DNA from: Bacillota bacterium
GTDB taxonomy: Bacteria > Bacillota > Bacilli > Paenibacillales > NBRC-103111
Length of the DNA stretch: 11,540 nt
Direction of reading: 5' to 3'
Assembly (NCBI GenBank): GCA_023393235.1
Contig: JAEWMH010000011.1
Location: 1 to 11,540, forward strand
Part shown: positions 1 through 6,492 of the stretch, piece by piece
Layout: the number at the start of each line of letters is the position of its first letter
How positions within the stretch are numbered: the stretch's first letter is position 1
The notes under the pieces: generated by a model
What the model was told of the DNA's origin: nothing
Database searches by the model: none
The model's input: only the letters and a program-made list of their open reading frames with translations
Program-made: the position numbers and the translations under genes

Positions 1-1307
1 GCTGCCGGCTGGCCCAGATCAATGATGCCGGCTTCCTCTACCGGCAGCTTCACGGCTGTGCTGGCCGCAGGCTGCGGCGTCGCTGCCGGACTGGGCGTAG
101 CCGACGCCGCTTCCGGCGCCTTGGGGCTGGCAGACCCCGCCGGCTTCACCGATGCCGCAGGCGGCGTCGGTGTTGGCTTCACGGTGGGCTTCACCGTCAC
201 CTTGGGCTTCACGGTGGCCTTCGGCGAAGACGTGGGTTTGGAGGTGGCGGATCCACCGCCGGAGGAGGTTGTTGTATCCGTACCCTGGCTCAGCTTCCCG
301 CCGGAGATGGGTTTGTCGGACGGCGTGATGGATACATCGCCGAACAGCTGCTTCACAAATACCTTAAGGGCGGCCTCATCCACGCCCAATACCTCGGCTC
401 CGCCGACACGTTTTTCCTGCAGCAGGTCCATAGGGGGAATCTGCTGGCTGACCATACCGTCCGTCTTCACCTCGAAGCCCAGAGAGGCCAGCTTGATCAT
501 TTGGTTCACGTTGAGATTGGTTTCGATATACGGATCAATGCTGCTGAGAATAGAAGGCAGCTTAAGGATTGAGGTAGTGGACTGCAGCTTCTCCGCCAGA
601 GCCTGCATGAACTTCCGCTGCCGTTCGGTGCGGGTGAAGTCGCTGGTGGCGTCATGCCGGAAGCGTACATATTGGAGGGCTGTATTGCCGTCCAGGTGCT
701 GGTAGCCCTTTTTCAGATTAATATCATATTGGTTGTCATCCGCGGAATCGGTATAGTACATATCCTTTTCCACTTCCAAATCGATGCCGCCCAGGGCGTC
801 CACAAGAGCAATAAATCCTTTAAAGTCGGTGTACACAAAATACTGGATGGGAATGCCCATCAGATTGCTCACGGTTTTCATGGCCAATTCCGGTCCGCCT
901 CTTGCGATGGCGGCGTTGATGCGGTCAGAGCCTTGGCCGGGAATATCCACATAGGTGTCCCGCAGAATGGAGAACAGATAGGATTTTTTGGTGACCGGGT
1001 CAAGGGAAGCGATCATCAGCGAGTCGGAGCGGGGGATTTCATTCTTCCCCATCCCCCGGGAGTCGCCGCCCAGAAGCAGGATGTTTACCCGTTCCTTGCC
1101 CTCCCACTTGGGGGGCTCCAGCTCGGCGGTTTTGGTCAGGGAAGGAATGTTGCTGAAGATGGAGTCCTCGGGAGCCTTGTTAATGTTGTCGGCGAAGGAA
1201 TATAAGGAATAGGCATAATAACCGGTGACGCCAAATATGATCAGCACCAGTCCCGCCAGGGACCAGAGAATTTTTTTTCGCACACTGGTGGGTTTGGCTT
1301 TGCGCAT
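1..1307 (-). CDS. LytR-CpsA-Psr (LCP) family cell-wall glycopolymer transferase, 3' end cut by window edge
   Basis: LCP enzymes attach teichoic acids or other anionic polymers from a lipid carrier to peptidoglycan, acting on the outer face of the membrane. About 435 codons are visible and no stop is reached. Residues 1-10 are basic, 11-33 form one membrane helix, and the LCP domain spans roughly 73-240. The polyphosphate- and metal-binding signature residues are visible: LLGGDSR (78-84), RSDSLM (93-98), ILRDTYVDIP (114-123), DRINAA (128-133), VRFRHD (214-219) and RTERQRKF (226-233). After about residue 340 the chain becomes a Ser/Thr/Lys/Pro/Ala tail with repeated TVKP units, followed by a short non-repetitive piece ending DLGQPA at the edge. 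The start is set by AAAGGGG seven bases upstream of ATG. The gene is transcribed away from the ABC operon. Which LCP paralogue (TagT, TagU or TagV-like) cannot be decided. Confidence 0.93.
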   Translation of the reverse strand, partial: MRKAKPTSVRKKILWSLAGLVLIIFGVTGYYAYSLYSFADNINKAPEDSIFSNIPSLTKTAELEPPKWEGKERVNILLLGGDSRGMGKNEIPRSDSLMIASLDPVTKKSYLFSILRDTYVDIPGQGSDRINAAIARGGPELAMKTVSNLMGIPIQYFVYTDFKGFIALVDALGGIDLEVEKDMYYTDSADDNQYDINLKKGYQHLDGNTALQYVRFRHDATSDFTRTERQRKFMQALAEKLQSTTSILKLPSILSSIDPYIETNLNVNQMIKLASLGFEVKTDGMVSQQIPPMDLLQEKRVGGAEVLGVDEAALKVFVKQLFGDVSITPSDKPISGGKLSQGTDTTTSSGGGSATSKPTSSPKATVKPKVTVKPTVKPTPTPPAASVKPAGSASPKAPEAASATPSPAATPQPAASTAVKLPVEEAGIIDLGQPA

Positions 1308-1717
1308 AAATAAGCCCCTTTCATCGGGTGATTTGGGAATGCACATTCTTTTTTCAAAGGGGATGGGCATTTATGGGGAAGGCTAATAGCGGGCCGGAAG
1401 TCCGGTTCGCTGGTCAAGACTACATCATTAGACGGAAAACGCCAGAAAAAAGTTTCAATTTGGACAAACTTCCGCTCAATGCTCCTTTATTGTGCATGAA
1501 AAGCTAATACGATTATACCCGAATTGGCGAACAAAATCACAGCTTATAGACATCCCTCACCGTTCCTGGGAAACCGGGCCGTTCCGGCTTGCCGTTCTCC
1601 GGCATCCATAGTAAATTAAGAGGGTTAAACCCATCCCCGAAAGCGGCGCGGAGTACCGGTAAGGAGCTCCGGGTGCCGGTAAGGGAGCCAAGCTTTAGGA
1701 GAGGAGCTTTACTTCGC
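1308..1717. other. Divergent intergenic region between LCP gene and ABC operon
   Basis: About 410 bases without a credible gene. It holds the candidate ECF promoter toward the LCP gene, a short dyad (CCGGA/TCCGG arms) near 1393-1404, a weak SigA-like plus-strand promoter (TTGTGC at 1490-1495, TATACC at 1514-1519, 18-base spacer), and a GC-rich leader before the ATPase start. That leader has a direct repeat of CCGGTAAGG(G)AGC at 1656-1667 and 1676-1688 and short complementary segments that could pair in alternative ways. The reading frame of the ATPase stays open upstream to 1589, but nothing there resembles an ABC protein. Confidence 0.6.
1431..1457 (-). promoter_or_regulatory. Candidate ECF sigma (SigX/SigM-type) promoter for the LCP gene
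   Basis: Read on the minus strand, TGAAAC (1457-1452) is followed after exactly 17 bases by CGTC (1434-1431). Bacillus ECF sigma factors recognise an AAC -35 box and a CGT/CGA -10 box with 16-17 bases between, and SigX/SigM are known to control LCP genes in B. subtilis. The predicted start would leave a leader of about 115 bases before the ATG at 1307. No convincing SigA promoter was seen for this gene. The assignment is inference from a ten-base pattern. Confidence 0.5.
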
Positions 1718-2839
1718 ATGTGGGCCATTGACGTCAAGAATCTGCGCAAGGACTTCCGCGTCCAACAGAATAGAGAAGGATTGGGCGGGGCCCTGCGCGA
1801 CTTGTTTAATCGTGAATACAAAAGCATTACCGCCGTCAACGAGATCAGCTTCCAGATCCCCCGGGGGGAAATCTGCGGCTACATCGGGGAAAACGGTGCA
1901 GGCAAGTCCACCACCATCAAGATGCTCACAGGCATACTGGTTCCCACCGCCGGGGAGATCCACGTCAACGGGCTGGTGCCCTACAAGGACCGGGAAGCCT
2001 TCGTGCGGGGCATCGGGGTGGTATTCGGACAGCGCAGCCAGCTGTGGTGGGACATCGGGGTTATTGAGTCCTTCCGCCTGCTCAAGCGGGTATATCGGGT
2101 GGATGAGCAGGACTTCAAAAAAAGGCTGGATGAACTGGTAGACCGGCTCCAGCTTGCCGATATTCTGAACCGTCCGGTACGGAAGCTGAGCCTGGGGCAG
2201 CGGATGCGCTGCGAGCTGGCGGCCTCCCTGCTGCATAATCCCTCGATCCTGTTTCTGGATGAGCCGACGATCGGCCTGGATGTGATGGTCAAGGCGGAAA
2301 TCCGGGATTTCCTGAAATCCATGAACCAGCGCTATGAAACCACCATTTTGCTGACTACCCATGACCTGCAGGATATTGAAGCCTTGTGCTCCCGGGTAAT
2401 TATGCTGGATGACGGGAATATCATCTATGACGGTGGCCTGGAGGAATTAAAGGCCAGATGGGGCCGCGGCAAGGAAATTGTGCTGCAGCTCACCCGGCCG
2501 GCGGAGCCTGACTTCCTGTCCCGCCTGACTGCGGATTTGAATGTAGAGTGGAGTATGGAAAATGACCTGGTGGCCCATATCTGGGTGCCCTTCGGACAAA
2601 CCAATGTGTCGGAGGTTCTCGCCCGGGTGGTCGGGTCGGTGGAAATCGACGACATCCGCATTATCGAAACCCAGACGGATGATATTATCCGGGAGATTTA
2701 TAAGGCGGGCCATGCCTCCGCAGACCGCTCCGAACCGGATGCAGGGAACGATCCGTCTGGAGCAGCCCCGGCACAGCCGGAGGGTAAGGCCGCAGCGGAT
2801 AAGGATCTGGCTGCCGTCAAGGGAAGTGACGGGTCATGA
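1718..2839 (+). CDS. ABC-2 type exporter, ATP-binding subunit
   Basis: This 373-residue nucleotide-binding subunit powers the two permeases encoded directly downstream. Visible motifs are Walker A GENGAGKS (57-64), Q-loop glutamine 105 (FGQRSQ), signature LSLGQ (157-161), Walker B ILFLDEP (177-183), D-loop GLD (186-188) and switch histidine 215. An insertion of basic and hydrophobic residues around 17-37 before the core is typical of the ATPases that partner DUF990-type permeases. Residues from about 330 to the end are an Asp/Ala/Pro/Lys-rich tail of low complexity, unlikely to be part of the fold. The start is the ATG at 1718: GGAGAGGAG lies about 11 bases upstream and the MWAIDVKNL opening fits the family, whereas an in-frame ATG at 1589 would add 43 unrelated residues. 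The stop overlaps the next start by four bases (ATGA). Substrate unknown. Confidence 0.93.
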   Translation: MWAIDVKNLRKDFRVQQNREGLGGALRDLFNREYKSITAVNEISFQIPRGEICGYIGENGAGKSTTIKMLTGILVPTAGEIHVNGLVPYKDREAFVRGIGVVFGQRSQLWWDIGVIESFRLLKRVYRVDEQDFKKRLDELVDRLQLADILNRPVRKLSLGQRMRCELAASLLHNPSILFLDEPTIGLDVMVKAEIRDFLKSMNQRYETTILLTTHDLQDIEALCSRVIMLDDGNIIYDGGLEELKARWGRGKEIVLQLTRPAEPDFLSRLTADLNVEWSMENDLVAHIWVPFGQTNVSEVLARVVGSVEIDDIRIIETQTDDIIREIYKAGHASADRSEPDAGNDPSGAAPAQPEGKAAADKDLAAVKGSDGS

Positions 2840-3630
2840 TCGGCTTGTATGCGGAGTTCATCCGTATCCGGTTTTTGTCCATGCTGGCTTACCGGATGAA
2901 CTATTACACCGGCATCATCATCTATCTGGTAAATATCGGTGCCCAATATTTCCTGTGGAGCGCCATCTATTCGGGAGCCGACGGGCTGGGCGGCATGAAT
3001 ATGACCCAGATGACCACTTATGTAGCGGTTGCCTGGATGGCCCGGGCCTTTTATTTCAATAACCTGGACCGGGAAATCGCCAATGAAATCCGCGACGGCA
3101 GCGTGGCCATCCAGTTTATCCGGCCCTATCCATACCTGGCGGTGAAGATGATGCAGGGACTGGGCGAAGGCCTGTTCCGGCTTTTGTTATTTTCCACACC
3201 GGGGATGCTGCTGGTTTGGCTGTTGTTTCCCATCCGGTTCCCTCATGACCCGCAGGTATGGGCGGCTTTTTTCCTGATGCTGCTGTTCAGCTTCGTGATT
3301 AATTCCCAGATCAATATCCTCACGGGACTATGTGCCTTTTTTATGGAAAACAGCGACGGGATGATGCGCTTCAAACGGGTAATGGTGGACCTGTTCTCCG
3401 GTCTGATCATCCCGGTATCCTTCTTCCCGGGCTGGGCTGAAACCGTGCTGCGGCTGCTGCCTTTCCAGGCCATCACCTATTTGCCCTCTGCGGTATTCTC
3501 CGGCAAGGACGGAGGCATCGGCATCGCCAATGTGCTGGGTGTGCAGGTGCTGTGGCTGGTGCTGCTGTTTATTCCGATTTTACTCATGTGGCGGCTGGCA
3601 AGAACGCGGCTGTTTGTGCAGGGAGGGTGA
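2836..3630 (+). CDS. ABC-2 type exporter permease 1 (ABC2_membrane_6/DUF990-like)
   Basis: This 264-residue integral membrane protein has about six hydrophobic segments, near 24-44, 58-73, 110-131, 140-165, 180-200 and 230-250. The stretch around 76-105 (LDREIANEIRDG, then FIRPYPYLAVK) between helices 2 and 3 is characteristic of the ABC2_membrane_6 (formerly DUF990) family, whose members work as a pair of unlike permeases with one ATPase. Some relatives are named viologen exporter permeases, which does not establish the substrate here. Translation is coupled to the ATPase gene through the ATGA overlap, and the next permease begins six bases after this stop. The protein ends in a short basic tail, consistent with a cytoplasmic C terminus. 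Confidence 0.88.
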   Translation: MIGLYAEFIRIRFLSMLAYRMNYYTGIIIYLVNIGAQYFLWSAIYSGADGLGGMNMTQMTTYVAVAWMARAFYFNNLDREIANEIRDGSVAIQFIRPYPYLAVKMMQGLGEGLFRLLLFSTPGMLLVWLLFPIRFPHDPQVWAAFFLMLLFSFVINSQINILTGLCAFFMENSDGMMRFKRVMVDLFSGLIIPVSFFPGWAETVLRLLPFQAITYLPSAVFSGKDGGIGIANVLGVQVLWLVLLFIPILLMWRLARTRLFVQGG

Positions 3631-3635
3631 GCGGT

Positions 3636-4421
3636 ATGTTCTATCTGTCTCTTGGCTGGGACTATCTGAAAACCTATATGAAAATCCGGCTGGCCTACCG
3701 CATGGACCTGCTGGTCGAGATTTTGTCCGATCTGATGTTCCAGGGTGTGAACCTGTTCTTTCTATTAGTGGTGTTTCTGCATACGCAGCTTCTGGACGGC
3801 TGGACGGAGTCGCAGATGCTGTTTGTTTACGGGTACTTTATGGTGCCGTACGGGATTTTCAATTGCTGCTTTAATCTTTGGAACTTTACCGAGCGTTATA
3901 TCGTCAAAGGGGAGATGGACCGGATTCTCACCCGGCCCGCTTATAATCTTACCCAGCTTGCCCTGGAAAATCTGGACCCGCCGTCCTTGGCCGGCTCTGT
4001 TGTGGGGCTGGTGATTATGGCGCTGACCTGGCCTTCGGCAGGGTTGGCGTTTGTCTGGTACGATCCCTTGGTGCTGGTGCTGCTCGTCCTGGGCTCTATA
4101 ATGGTATATGCGGGCATATATATTACCTTTACCGCCATTTCCTTCTTTACGGATGCGCCCACAGGGATTCTGCCCCTGGTGTGGAACATCCAGAATTACG
4201 GCCGGTATCCCGTTACCATCTACAATCGGGCGATTACGGTGCTGCTGACGGGGATTTTGCCCTTTGCCTTTGTGGGTTTTTATCCGGCGGCATACTTCCT
4301 GGACCGGGAGGCTTGGGGGCATATTGCCCTGTTGACTCCAGTGGTGGGCGGCGTGTTTTTTGGCGGGGCGCTGGCCTTCTGGAATTTCGGCGTCAGCCGT
4401 TATCGCGGTGCGGGTTCATAA
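3636..4421 (+). CDS. ABC-2 type exporter permease 2 (ABC2_membrane_6/DUF990-like)
   Basis: The second permease has 261 residues, nearly the length of the first, but a clearly different sequence, as expected for a heterodimeric channel. It opens with an amphipathic YLKTYMKIRLAYRMD segment that parallels the EFIRIRFLSMLAYRMN opening of its partner, and has about six hydrophobic segments. The family motif recurs as FTERYIVKGEMDRILTRP near 87-104. The ATG at 3636 is chosen because GGGAGGG lies eight bases upstream and the first permease ends just before it; a longer in-frame ORF from 3552 would overlap permease 1 by about 80 bases and has no site. Same operon and complex as the ATPase. Confidence 0.88.
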   Translation: MFYLSLGWDYLKTYMKIRLAYRMDLLVEILSDLMFQGVNLFFLLVVFLHTQLLDGWTESQMLFVYGYFMVPYGIFNCCFNLWNFTERYIVKGEMDRILTRPAYNLTQLALENLDPPSLAGSVVGLVIMALTWPSAGLAFVWYDPLVLVLLVLGSIMVYAGIYITFTAISFFTDAPTGILPLVWNIQNYGRYPVTIYNRAITVLLTGILPFAFVGFYPAAYFLDREAWGHIALLTPVVGGVFFGGALAFWNFGVSRYRGAGS

Positions 4422-4459
4422 TAGGGAGGGCATAGCTGGCTGCAAAAGGGGGAAACGGC

Positions 4460-4765
4460 ATGTACGCACAGCTTTTTCTGGGCATAGCGATGCTCCTTAT
4501 GGCATTGGGTCATTGGAGAGGGAAGGCGACTCTCATCCGCAGCAGCATCAGGGATGTGCTGAGCGGGGAAGCGCTTAGGTCGTATCAAAGGAGCCTGGCT
4601 CTGCCGTATACTTGCTTAGGGATCCTTTTTATCGTGATGGGGCTGGTGGAAAAACAAGAGATATTACATGGTCCGGTATTTGTGGCGGTGTATATCCTTC
4701 TGGCGCTTGTGCCCATCCTGTGGGCCATCCGGAATAATAAGAAGCATCTGGGCCGTTACTGGTAA
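4460..4765 (+). CDS. Small three-helix membrane protein, function unknown
   Basis: A 101-residue hydrophobic protein with three predicted membrane helices, near 2-18, 46-64 and 72-90, and a basic loop (GKATLIRSSIRD) between the first two. The overall plan recalls DUF3784-type small membrane proteins of Firmicutes, but I could not confirm this. The ATG is preceded by AAAAGGGGGAA at a good distance. It lies 38 bases after the second permease, with no terminator between, so it is probably cotranscribed with the exporter. It could be an accessory membrane subunit or simply a neighbour. Nothing catalytic is visible. Confidence 0.75.
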   Translation: MYAQLFLGIAMLLMALGHWRGKATLIRSSIRDVLSGEALRSYQRSLALPYTCLGILFIVMGLVEKQEILHGPVFVAVYILLALVPILWAIRNNKKHLGRYW

Positions 4766-4804
4766 TATTGGATTCTCACGCGCCATCATCCGGGAGGTGG
4801 AAGC

Positions 4805-5314
4805 ATGGGCGGTTTGGAGAATACGCAGGACAAAATCGGCAAACGTGCTTGGGAGCGGGAGGCCATCCTCCTGCTGATCCGAGAGTACAACCGTTTGGGT
4901 ACCGGGCCGGGCTACCGGCTGTTGTTCCAGCAGGAGCGGCCGGATGCCGTGCTGGAGGAAAAGGGCCCCCTGCGCCGCAAGCTGGGCGTAGAGATTACCC
5001 ATCTGTTCGCCAGCCAGCAGGAGGCGATGGATGTGTTCAACCGGCGGATTCCGGCGCCTGAACAGGAGGGGGTTACCATCGACCACCTTCTGAAGGAGCT
5101 GAATCATCTCATCCGCAAAAAGGTGGGCAAACGCAGCGCGTACAGCATGAGCTATCCCATTGCGCTGTTGATCCGCAACGCCTCGCCGGTGTTCGGCATG
5201 TCGGACTTTCTGCCCCGGCTGACGGAGGTAGACCTGCCTGCGGGGGTATTCACCCACATCTGGTTCCTGTCCCGTGACGGCTCCCCGGACTGGAAGCTGG
5301 CGGAGCTGCTGTAG
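4805..5314 (+). CDS. Protein of unknown function with a PD-(D/E)XK-like residue pattern
   Basis: A soluble 169-residue protein that I do not recognise by name. The N-terminal half has an EREAILLLIREYN helix (17-29), then QQERPDAVL (42-50) and GVEITHLF (61-68). A helix with a conserved Glu, a PD dipeptide at 46-47 and an E-x-T triad at 63-65 in a beta strand follow the order of the PD-(D/E)XK nuclease core, with Thr where Lys is expected. The C-terminal half has a helical region (92-110) and a strand-like ALLIRNASPVFG (120-131). No membrane segment or signal peptide. GGGAGGTGG precedes the ATG. It is 39 bases after the small membrane protein gene and directly before the operon terminator. Calling it a nuclease would be speculation; the coding call itself is secure. 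Confidence 0.8.
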   Translation: MGGLENTQDKIGKRAWEREAILLLIREYNRLGTGPGYRLLFQQERPDAVLEEKGPLRRKLGVEITHLFASQQEAMDVFNRRIPAPEQEGVTIDHLLKELNHLIRKKVGKRSAYSMSYPIALLIRNASPVFGMSDFLPRLTEVDLPAGVFTHIWFLSRDGSPDWKLAELL

Positions 5315-5319
5315 AGGGC

Positions 5320-5374
5320 CGCAGCATAGCAAAAACGCATTCTCCGGTTGTTGGGGAATGCGTTTTTTGCTGCT
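5320..5374 (+). terminator. Strong bidirectional hairpin terminator of the exporter operon
   Basis: A 15-bp stem (5331-5345 with 5353-5367, one G-T pair) closes a seven-base loop, and an outer GCAGCA (5321-5326) pairs with TGCTGC (5368-5373). The A-run on the left arm and the T-run on the right arm let it work on both strands, so it could also stop leftward transcripts from lutC. It begins six bases after the stop of the 169-residue gene. Confidence 0.93.
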
Positions 5375-5422
5375 CAAACCGGCTCGTGTATACCCGGACA
5401 CACCTGATCCGGTTCCGCCAAA

Positions 5423-5597
5423 TGCAAAAGTGCAGTTATTCCGGCTGGATGGGCCTGCTGCTGACGGGCGAAATGCAAAAGTGCATTTATTTACTTGGTT
5501 TCTCGCCCCATGCGGCGTTCTTGGCTAAAATAACTGCACTTTTGCAGGATAGCTCCCCAAATTAGCCGGTTTCACGGAAAATAACTGCACTTTTGCA
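5423..5597. repeat. Four-copy 18-bp intergenic repeat in two-fold symmetric order
   Basis: The unit TGCAAAAGTGCAGTTATT occurs at 5423-5440 (plus), 5474-5491 (plus, one change: CATT for CAGT), and in inverse orientation ending at 5546 and at 5597. The 12-base cores TGCAAAAGTGCA start 51 bases apart within each pair, and all four are symmetric about position 5510. The sequences between cores are not conserved, so the unit and its spacing appear to matter. Complementary arms could fold as nested stems in RNA or as a cruciform. Four inverted units and no cas genes argue against CRISPR. Confidence 0.85.
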
Positions 5598-5680
5598 GGA
5601 TGTACCGTACCGGGAGGAGAAACAGGGGGGACTAACCAGACGGTGGAGTCATTTTCAGTACAAATTCACATCCTCCAACT

Positions 5681-5769
5681 CGTTCGCCACCCGCCAACCT
5701 ACAGCCCGTTCCACATCAGCCAATCCATCGACCAATCAGTTCGCTCCACATCTGCCAACCCGTCAACCC
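5681..5769. repeat. Degenerate C-rich tandem repeat
   Basis: Two related units of about 28 bases lie at 5707-5734 and 5742-5769, sharing the pattern CGYTCCACATCWGCCAAYCC followed by RTCRACC, with a weaker third copy from 5681 (CGTTCGCCACCCGCCAACCT). The strand is strikingly poor in G and rich in CCAA/CCAC motifs compared with neighbouring DNA. It lies just past the end of lutC. No function is evident. Confidence 0.55.
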
Positions 5770-5778
5770 ACTTCCCCG

Positions 5779-6492
5779 TCACACCTGTGGCAGGTCCTCC
5801 GCCAGATGGTCCTCGATGAGGAAAACAGCGATCCTGCCTGGGCCGTGGACTCCGATGGTCAAGTCCATCTCAATGTCCGAGGTGCGGCTGGGACCGGTGA
5901 TGATATTGACGCAGCTGTAGTCCAGCGCTTTGCCTGGCATTCCGGCCAGCACCTGGGTAATCCGCGGCACCACCGTGCTGCCCCGTACCACCACCAGAAG
6001 CTGATTCGGCAGTAGGCTCACCACACGGCCCCGGTCGCCGCGGTTATACAGCACCACGGAGCCCGTTTCGGAAAGGCCGTGGGATGCATACACCAGCCCG
6101 GCATGGGCCGCCTCCGCCGCCCGGACCAGGGCGTCCCTGTCGCCCGCAGCGCTCCAGCGGGTGACCTCATAGCCCTGCTCTTCGAACACGTCCGCCGGCT
6201 CTGCGCCGCCCAGATCCTCTCCCGCCGGCCACAGGATCAGCTTCTTGAACTCCGCTTCCACCAGATACGCGTTGACCGCCTTGGGCAAAAGCTCCCCGTT
6301 GGCCACGGGAATCACCACGCCGCCCAGCTTCATCAGCTCATCGGCGAATTGGGCCACCAGCCCCGCCTGGTCCAGCTCCTTGTGGAGATGGTCCCAAGGC
6401 TGGGTGTCCCAGTGGGGGCGGGGGGCCTCATAGATCCGCTCCCGGCCCATTTTGCCGGCAAGCTTCTGCAAAAAAGCTTCCTTAGACGCCAT
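5779..6492 (-). CDS. lutC: LutC, LUD-domain subunit of the L-lactate oxidation complex
   Basis: The 237-residue product is one of three proteins (LutA, LutB, LutC) that together oxidise L-lactate to pyruvate in the cytoplasm of Bacillales. The LUD domain covers most of the chain, with ETGSVVL (142-148), TGPSRTSDIE (199-208) and GVHGPG (214-219). Length matches the family. The start is MASKEAF, ATG at 6492, because GGGAGAGGG lies just upstream inside the end of lutB and the family begins near there; an in-frame ATG 37 codons earlier lies within lutB and adds a charged stretch with no family resemblance. It overlaps lutB by 11 bases, so translation is probably coupled. Leftward transcription likely ends in the repeat region or at the bidirectional hairpin near 5350. 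Confidence 0.92.
   Translation of the reverse strand: MASKEAFLQKLAGKMGRERIYEAPRPHWDTQPWDHLHKELDQAGLVAQFADELMKLGGVVIPVANGELLPKAVNAYLVEAEFKKLILWPAGEDLGGAEPADVFEEQGYEVTRWSAAGDRDALVRAAEAAHAGLVYASHGLSETGSVVLYNRGDRGRVVSLLPNQLLVVVRGSTVVPRITQVLAGMPGKALDYSCVNIITGPSRTSDIEMDLTIGVHGPGRIAVFLIEDHLAEDLPQV

Larger units (their letters stand above)
5375..5778. other. Gene-free spacer between convergent operons, rich in repeats
   Basis: About 400 bases between the exporter operon and the end of lutC without a believable gene. It contains a four-copy symmetric repeat array (5423-5597) and a C-rich degenerate tandem repeat (5681-5769). An open frame from 5593 runs into lutC antisense and looks accidental. No transposase, tRNA or promoter was seen. 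Confidence 0.75.

Noticed and set aside
22..1212. Plus-strand open frames over the LCP gene, including a Gly/Phe/Thr/Val repeat protein
   Set aside because: The repeat is the complement of the TVKP tail of the LCP protein, whose domain motifs are clear on the minus strand.
5423..5597. CRISPR array
   Set aside because: Units are only 18 bases, two are inverted, there are just four, and no cas gene is present.
5423..5597. Insertion sequence or MITE with terminal inverted repeats
   Set aside because: No transposase or target-site duplication is visible, and the internal inverted copies with equal spacing do not look like simple transposon ends. A repeat family remains possible.
5593..6015. 140-codon plus-strand ORF in the spacer after the repeat array
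   Set aside because: It is built from the C-rich repeat plus lutC antisense and shows no recognisable protein features.
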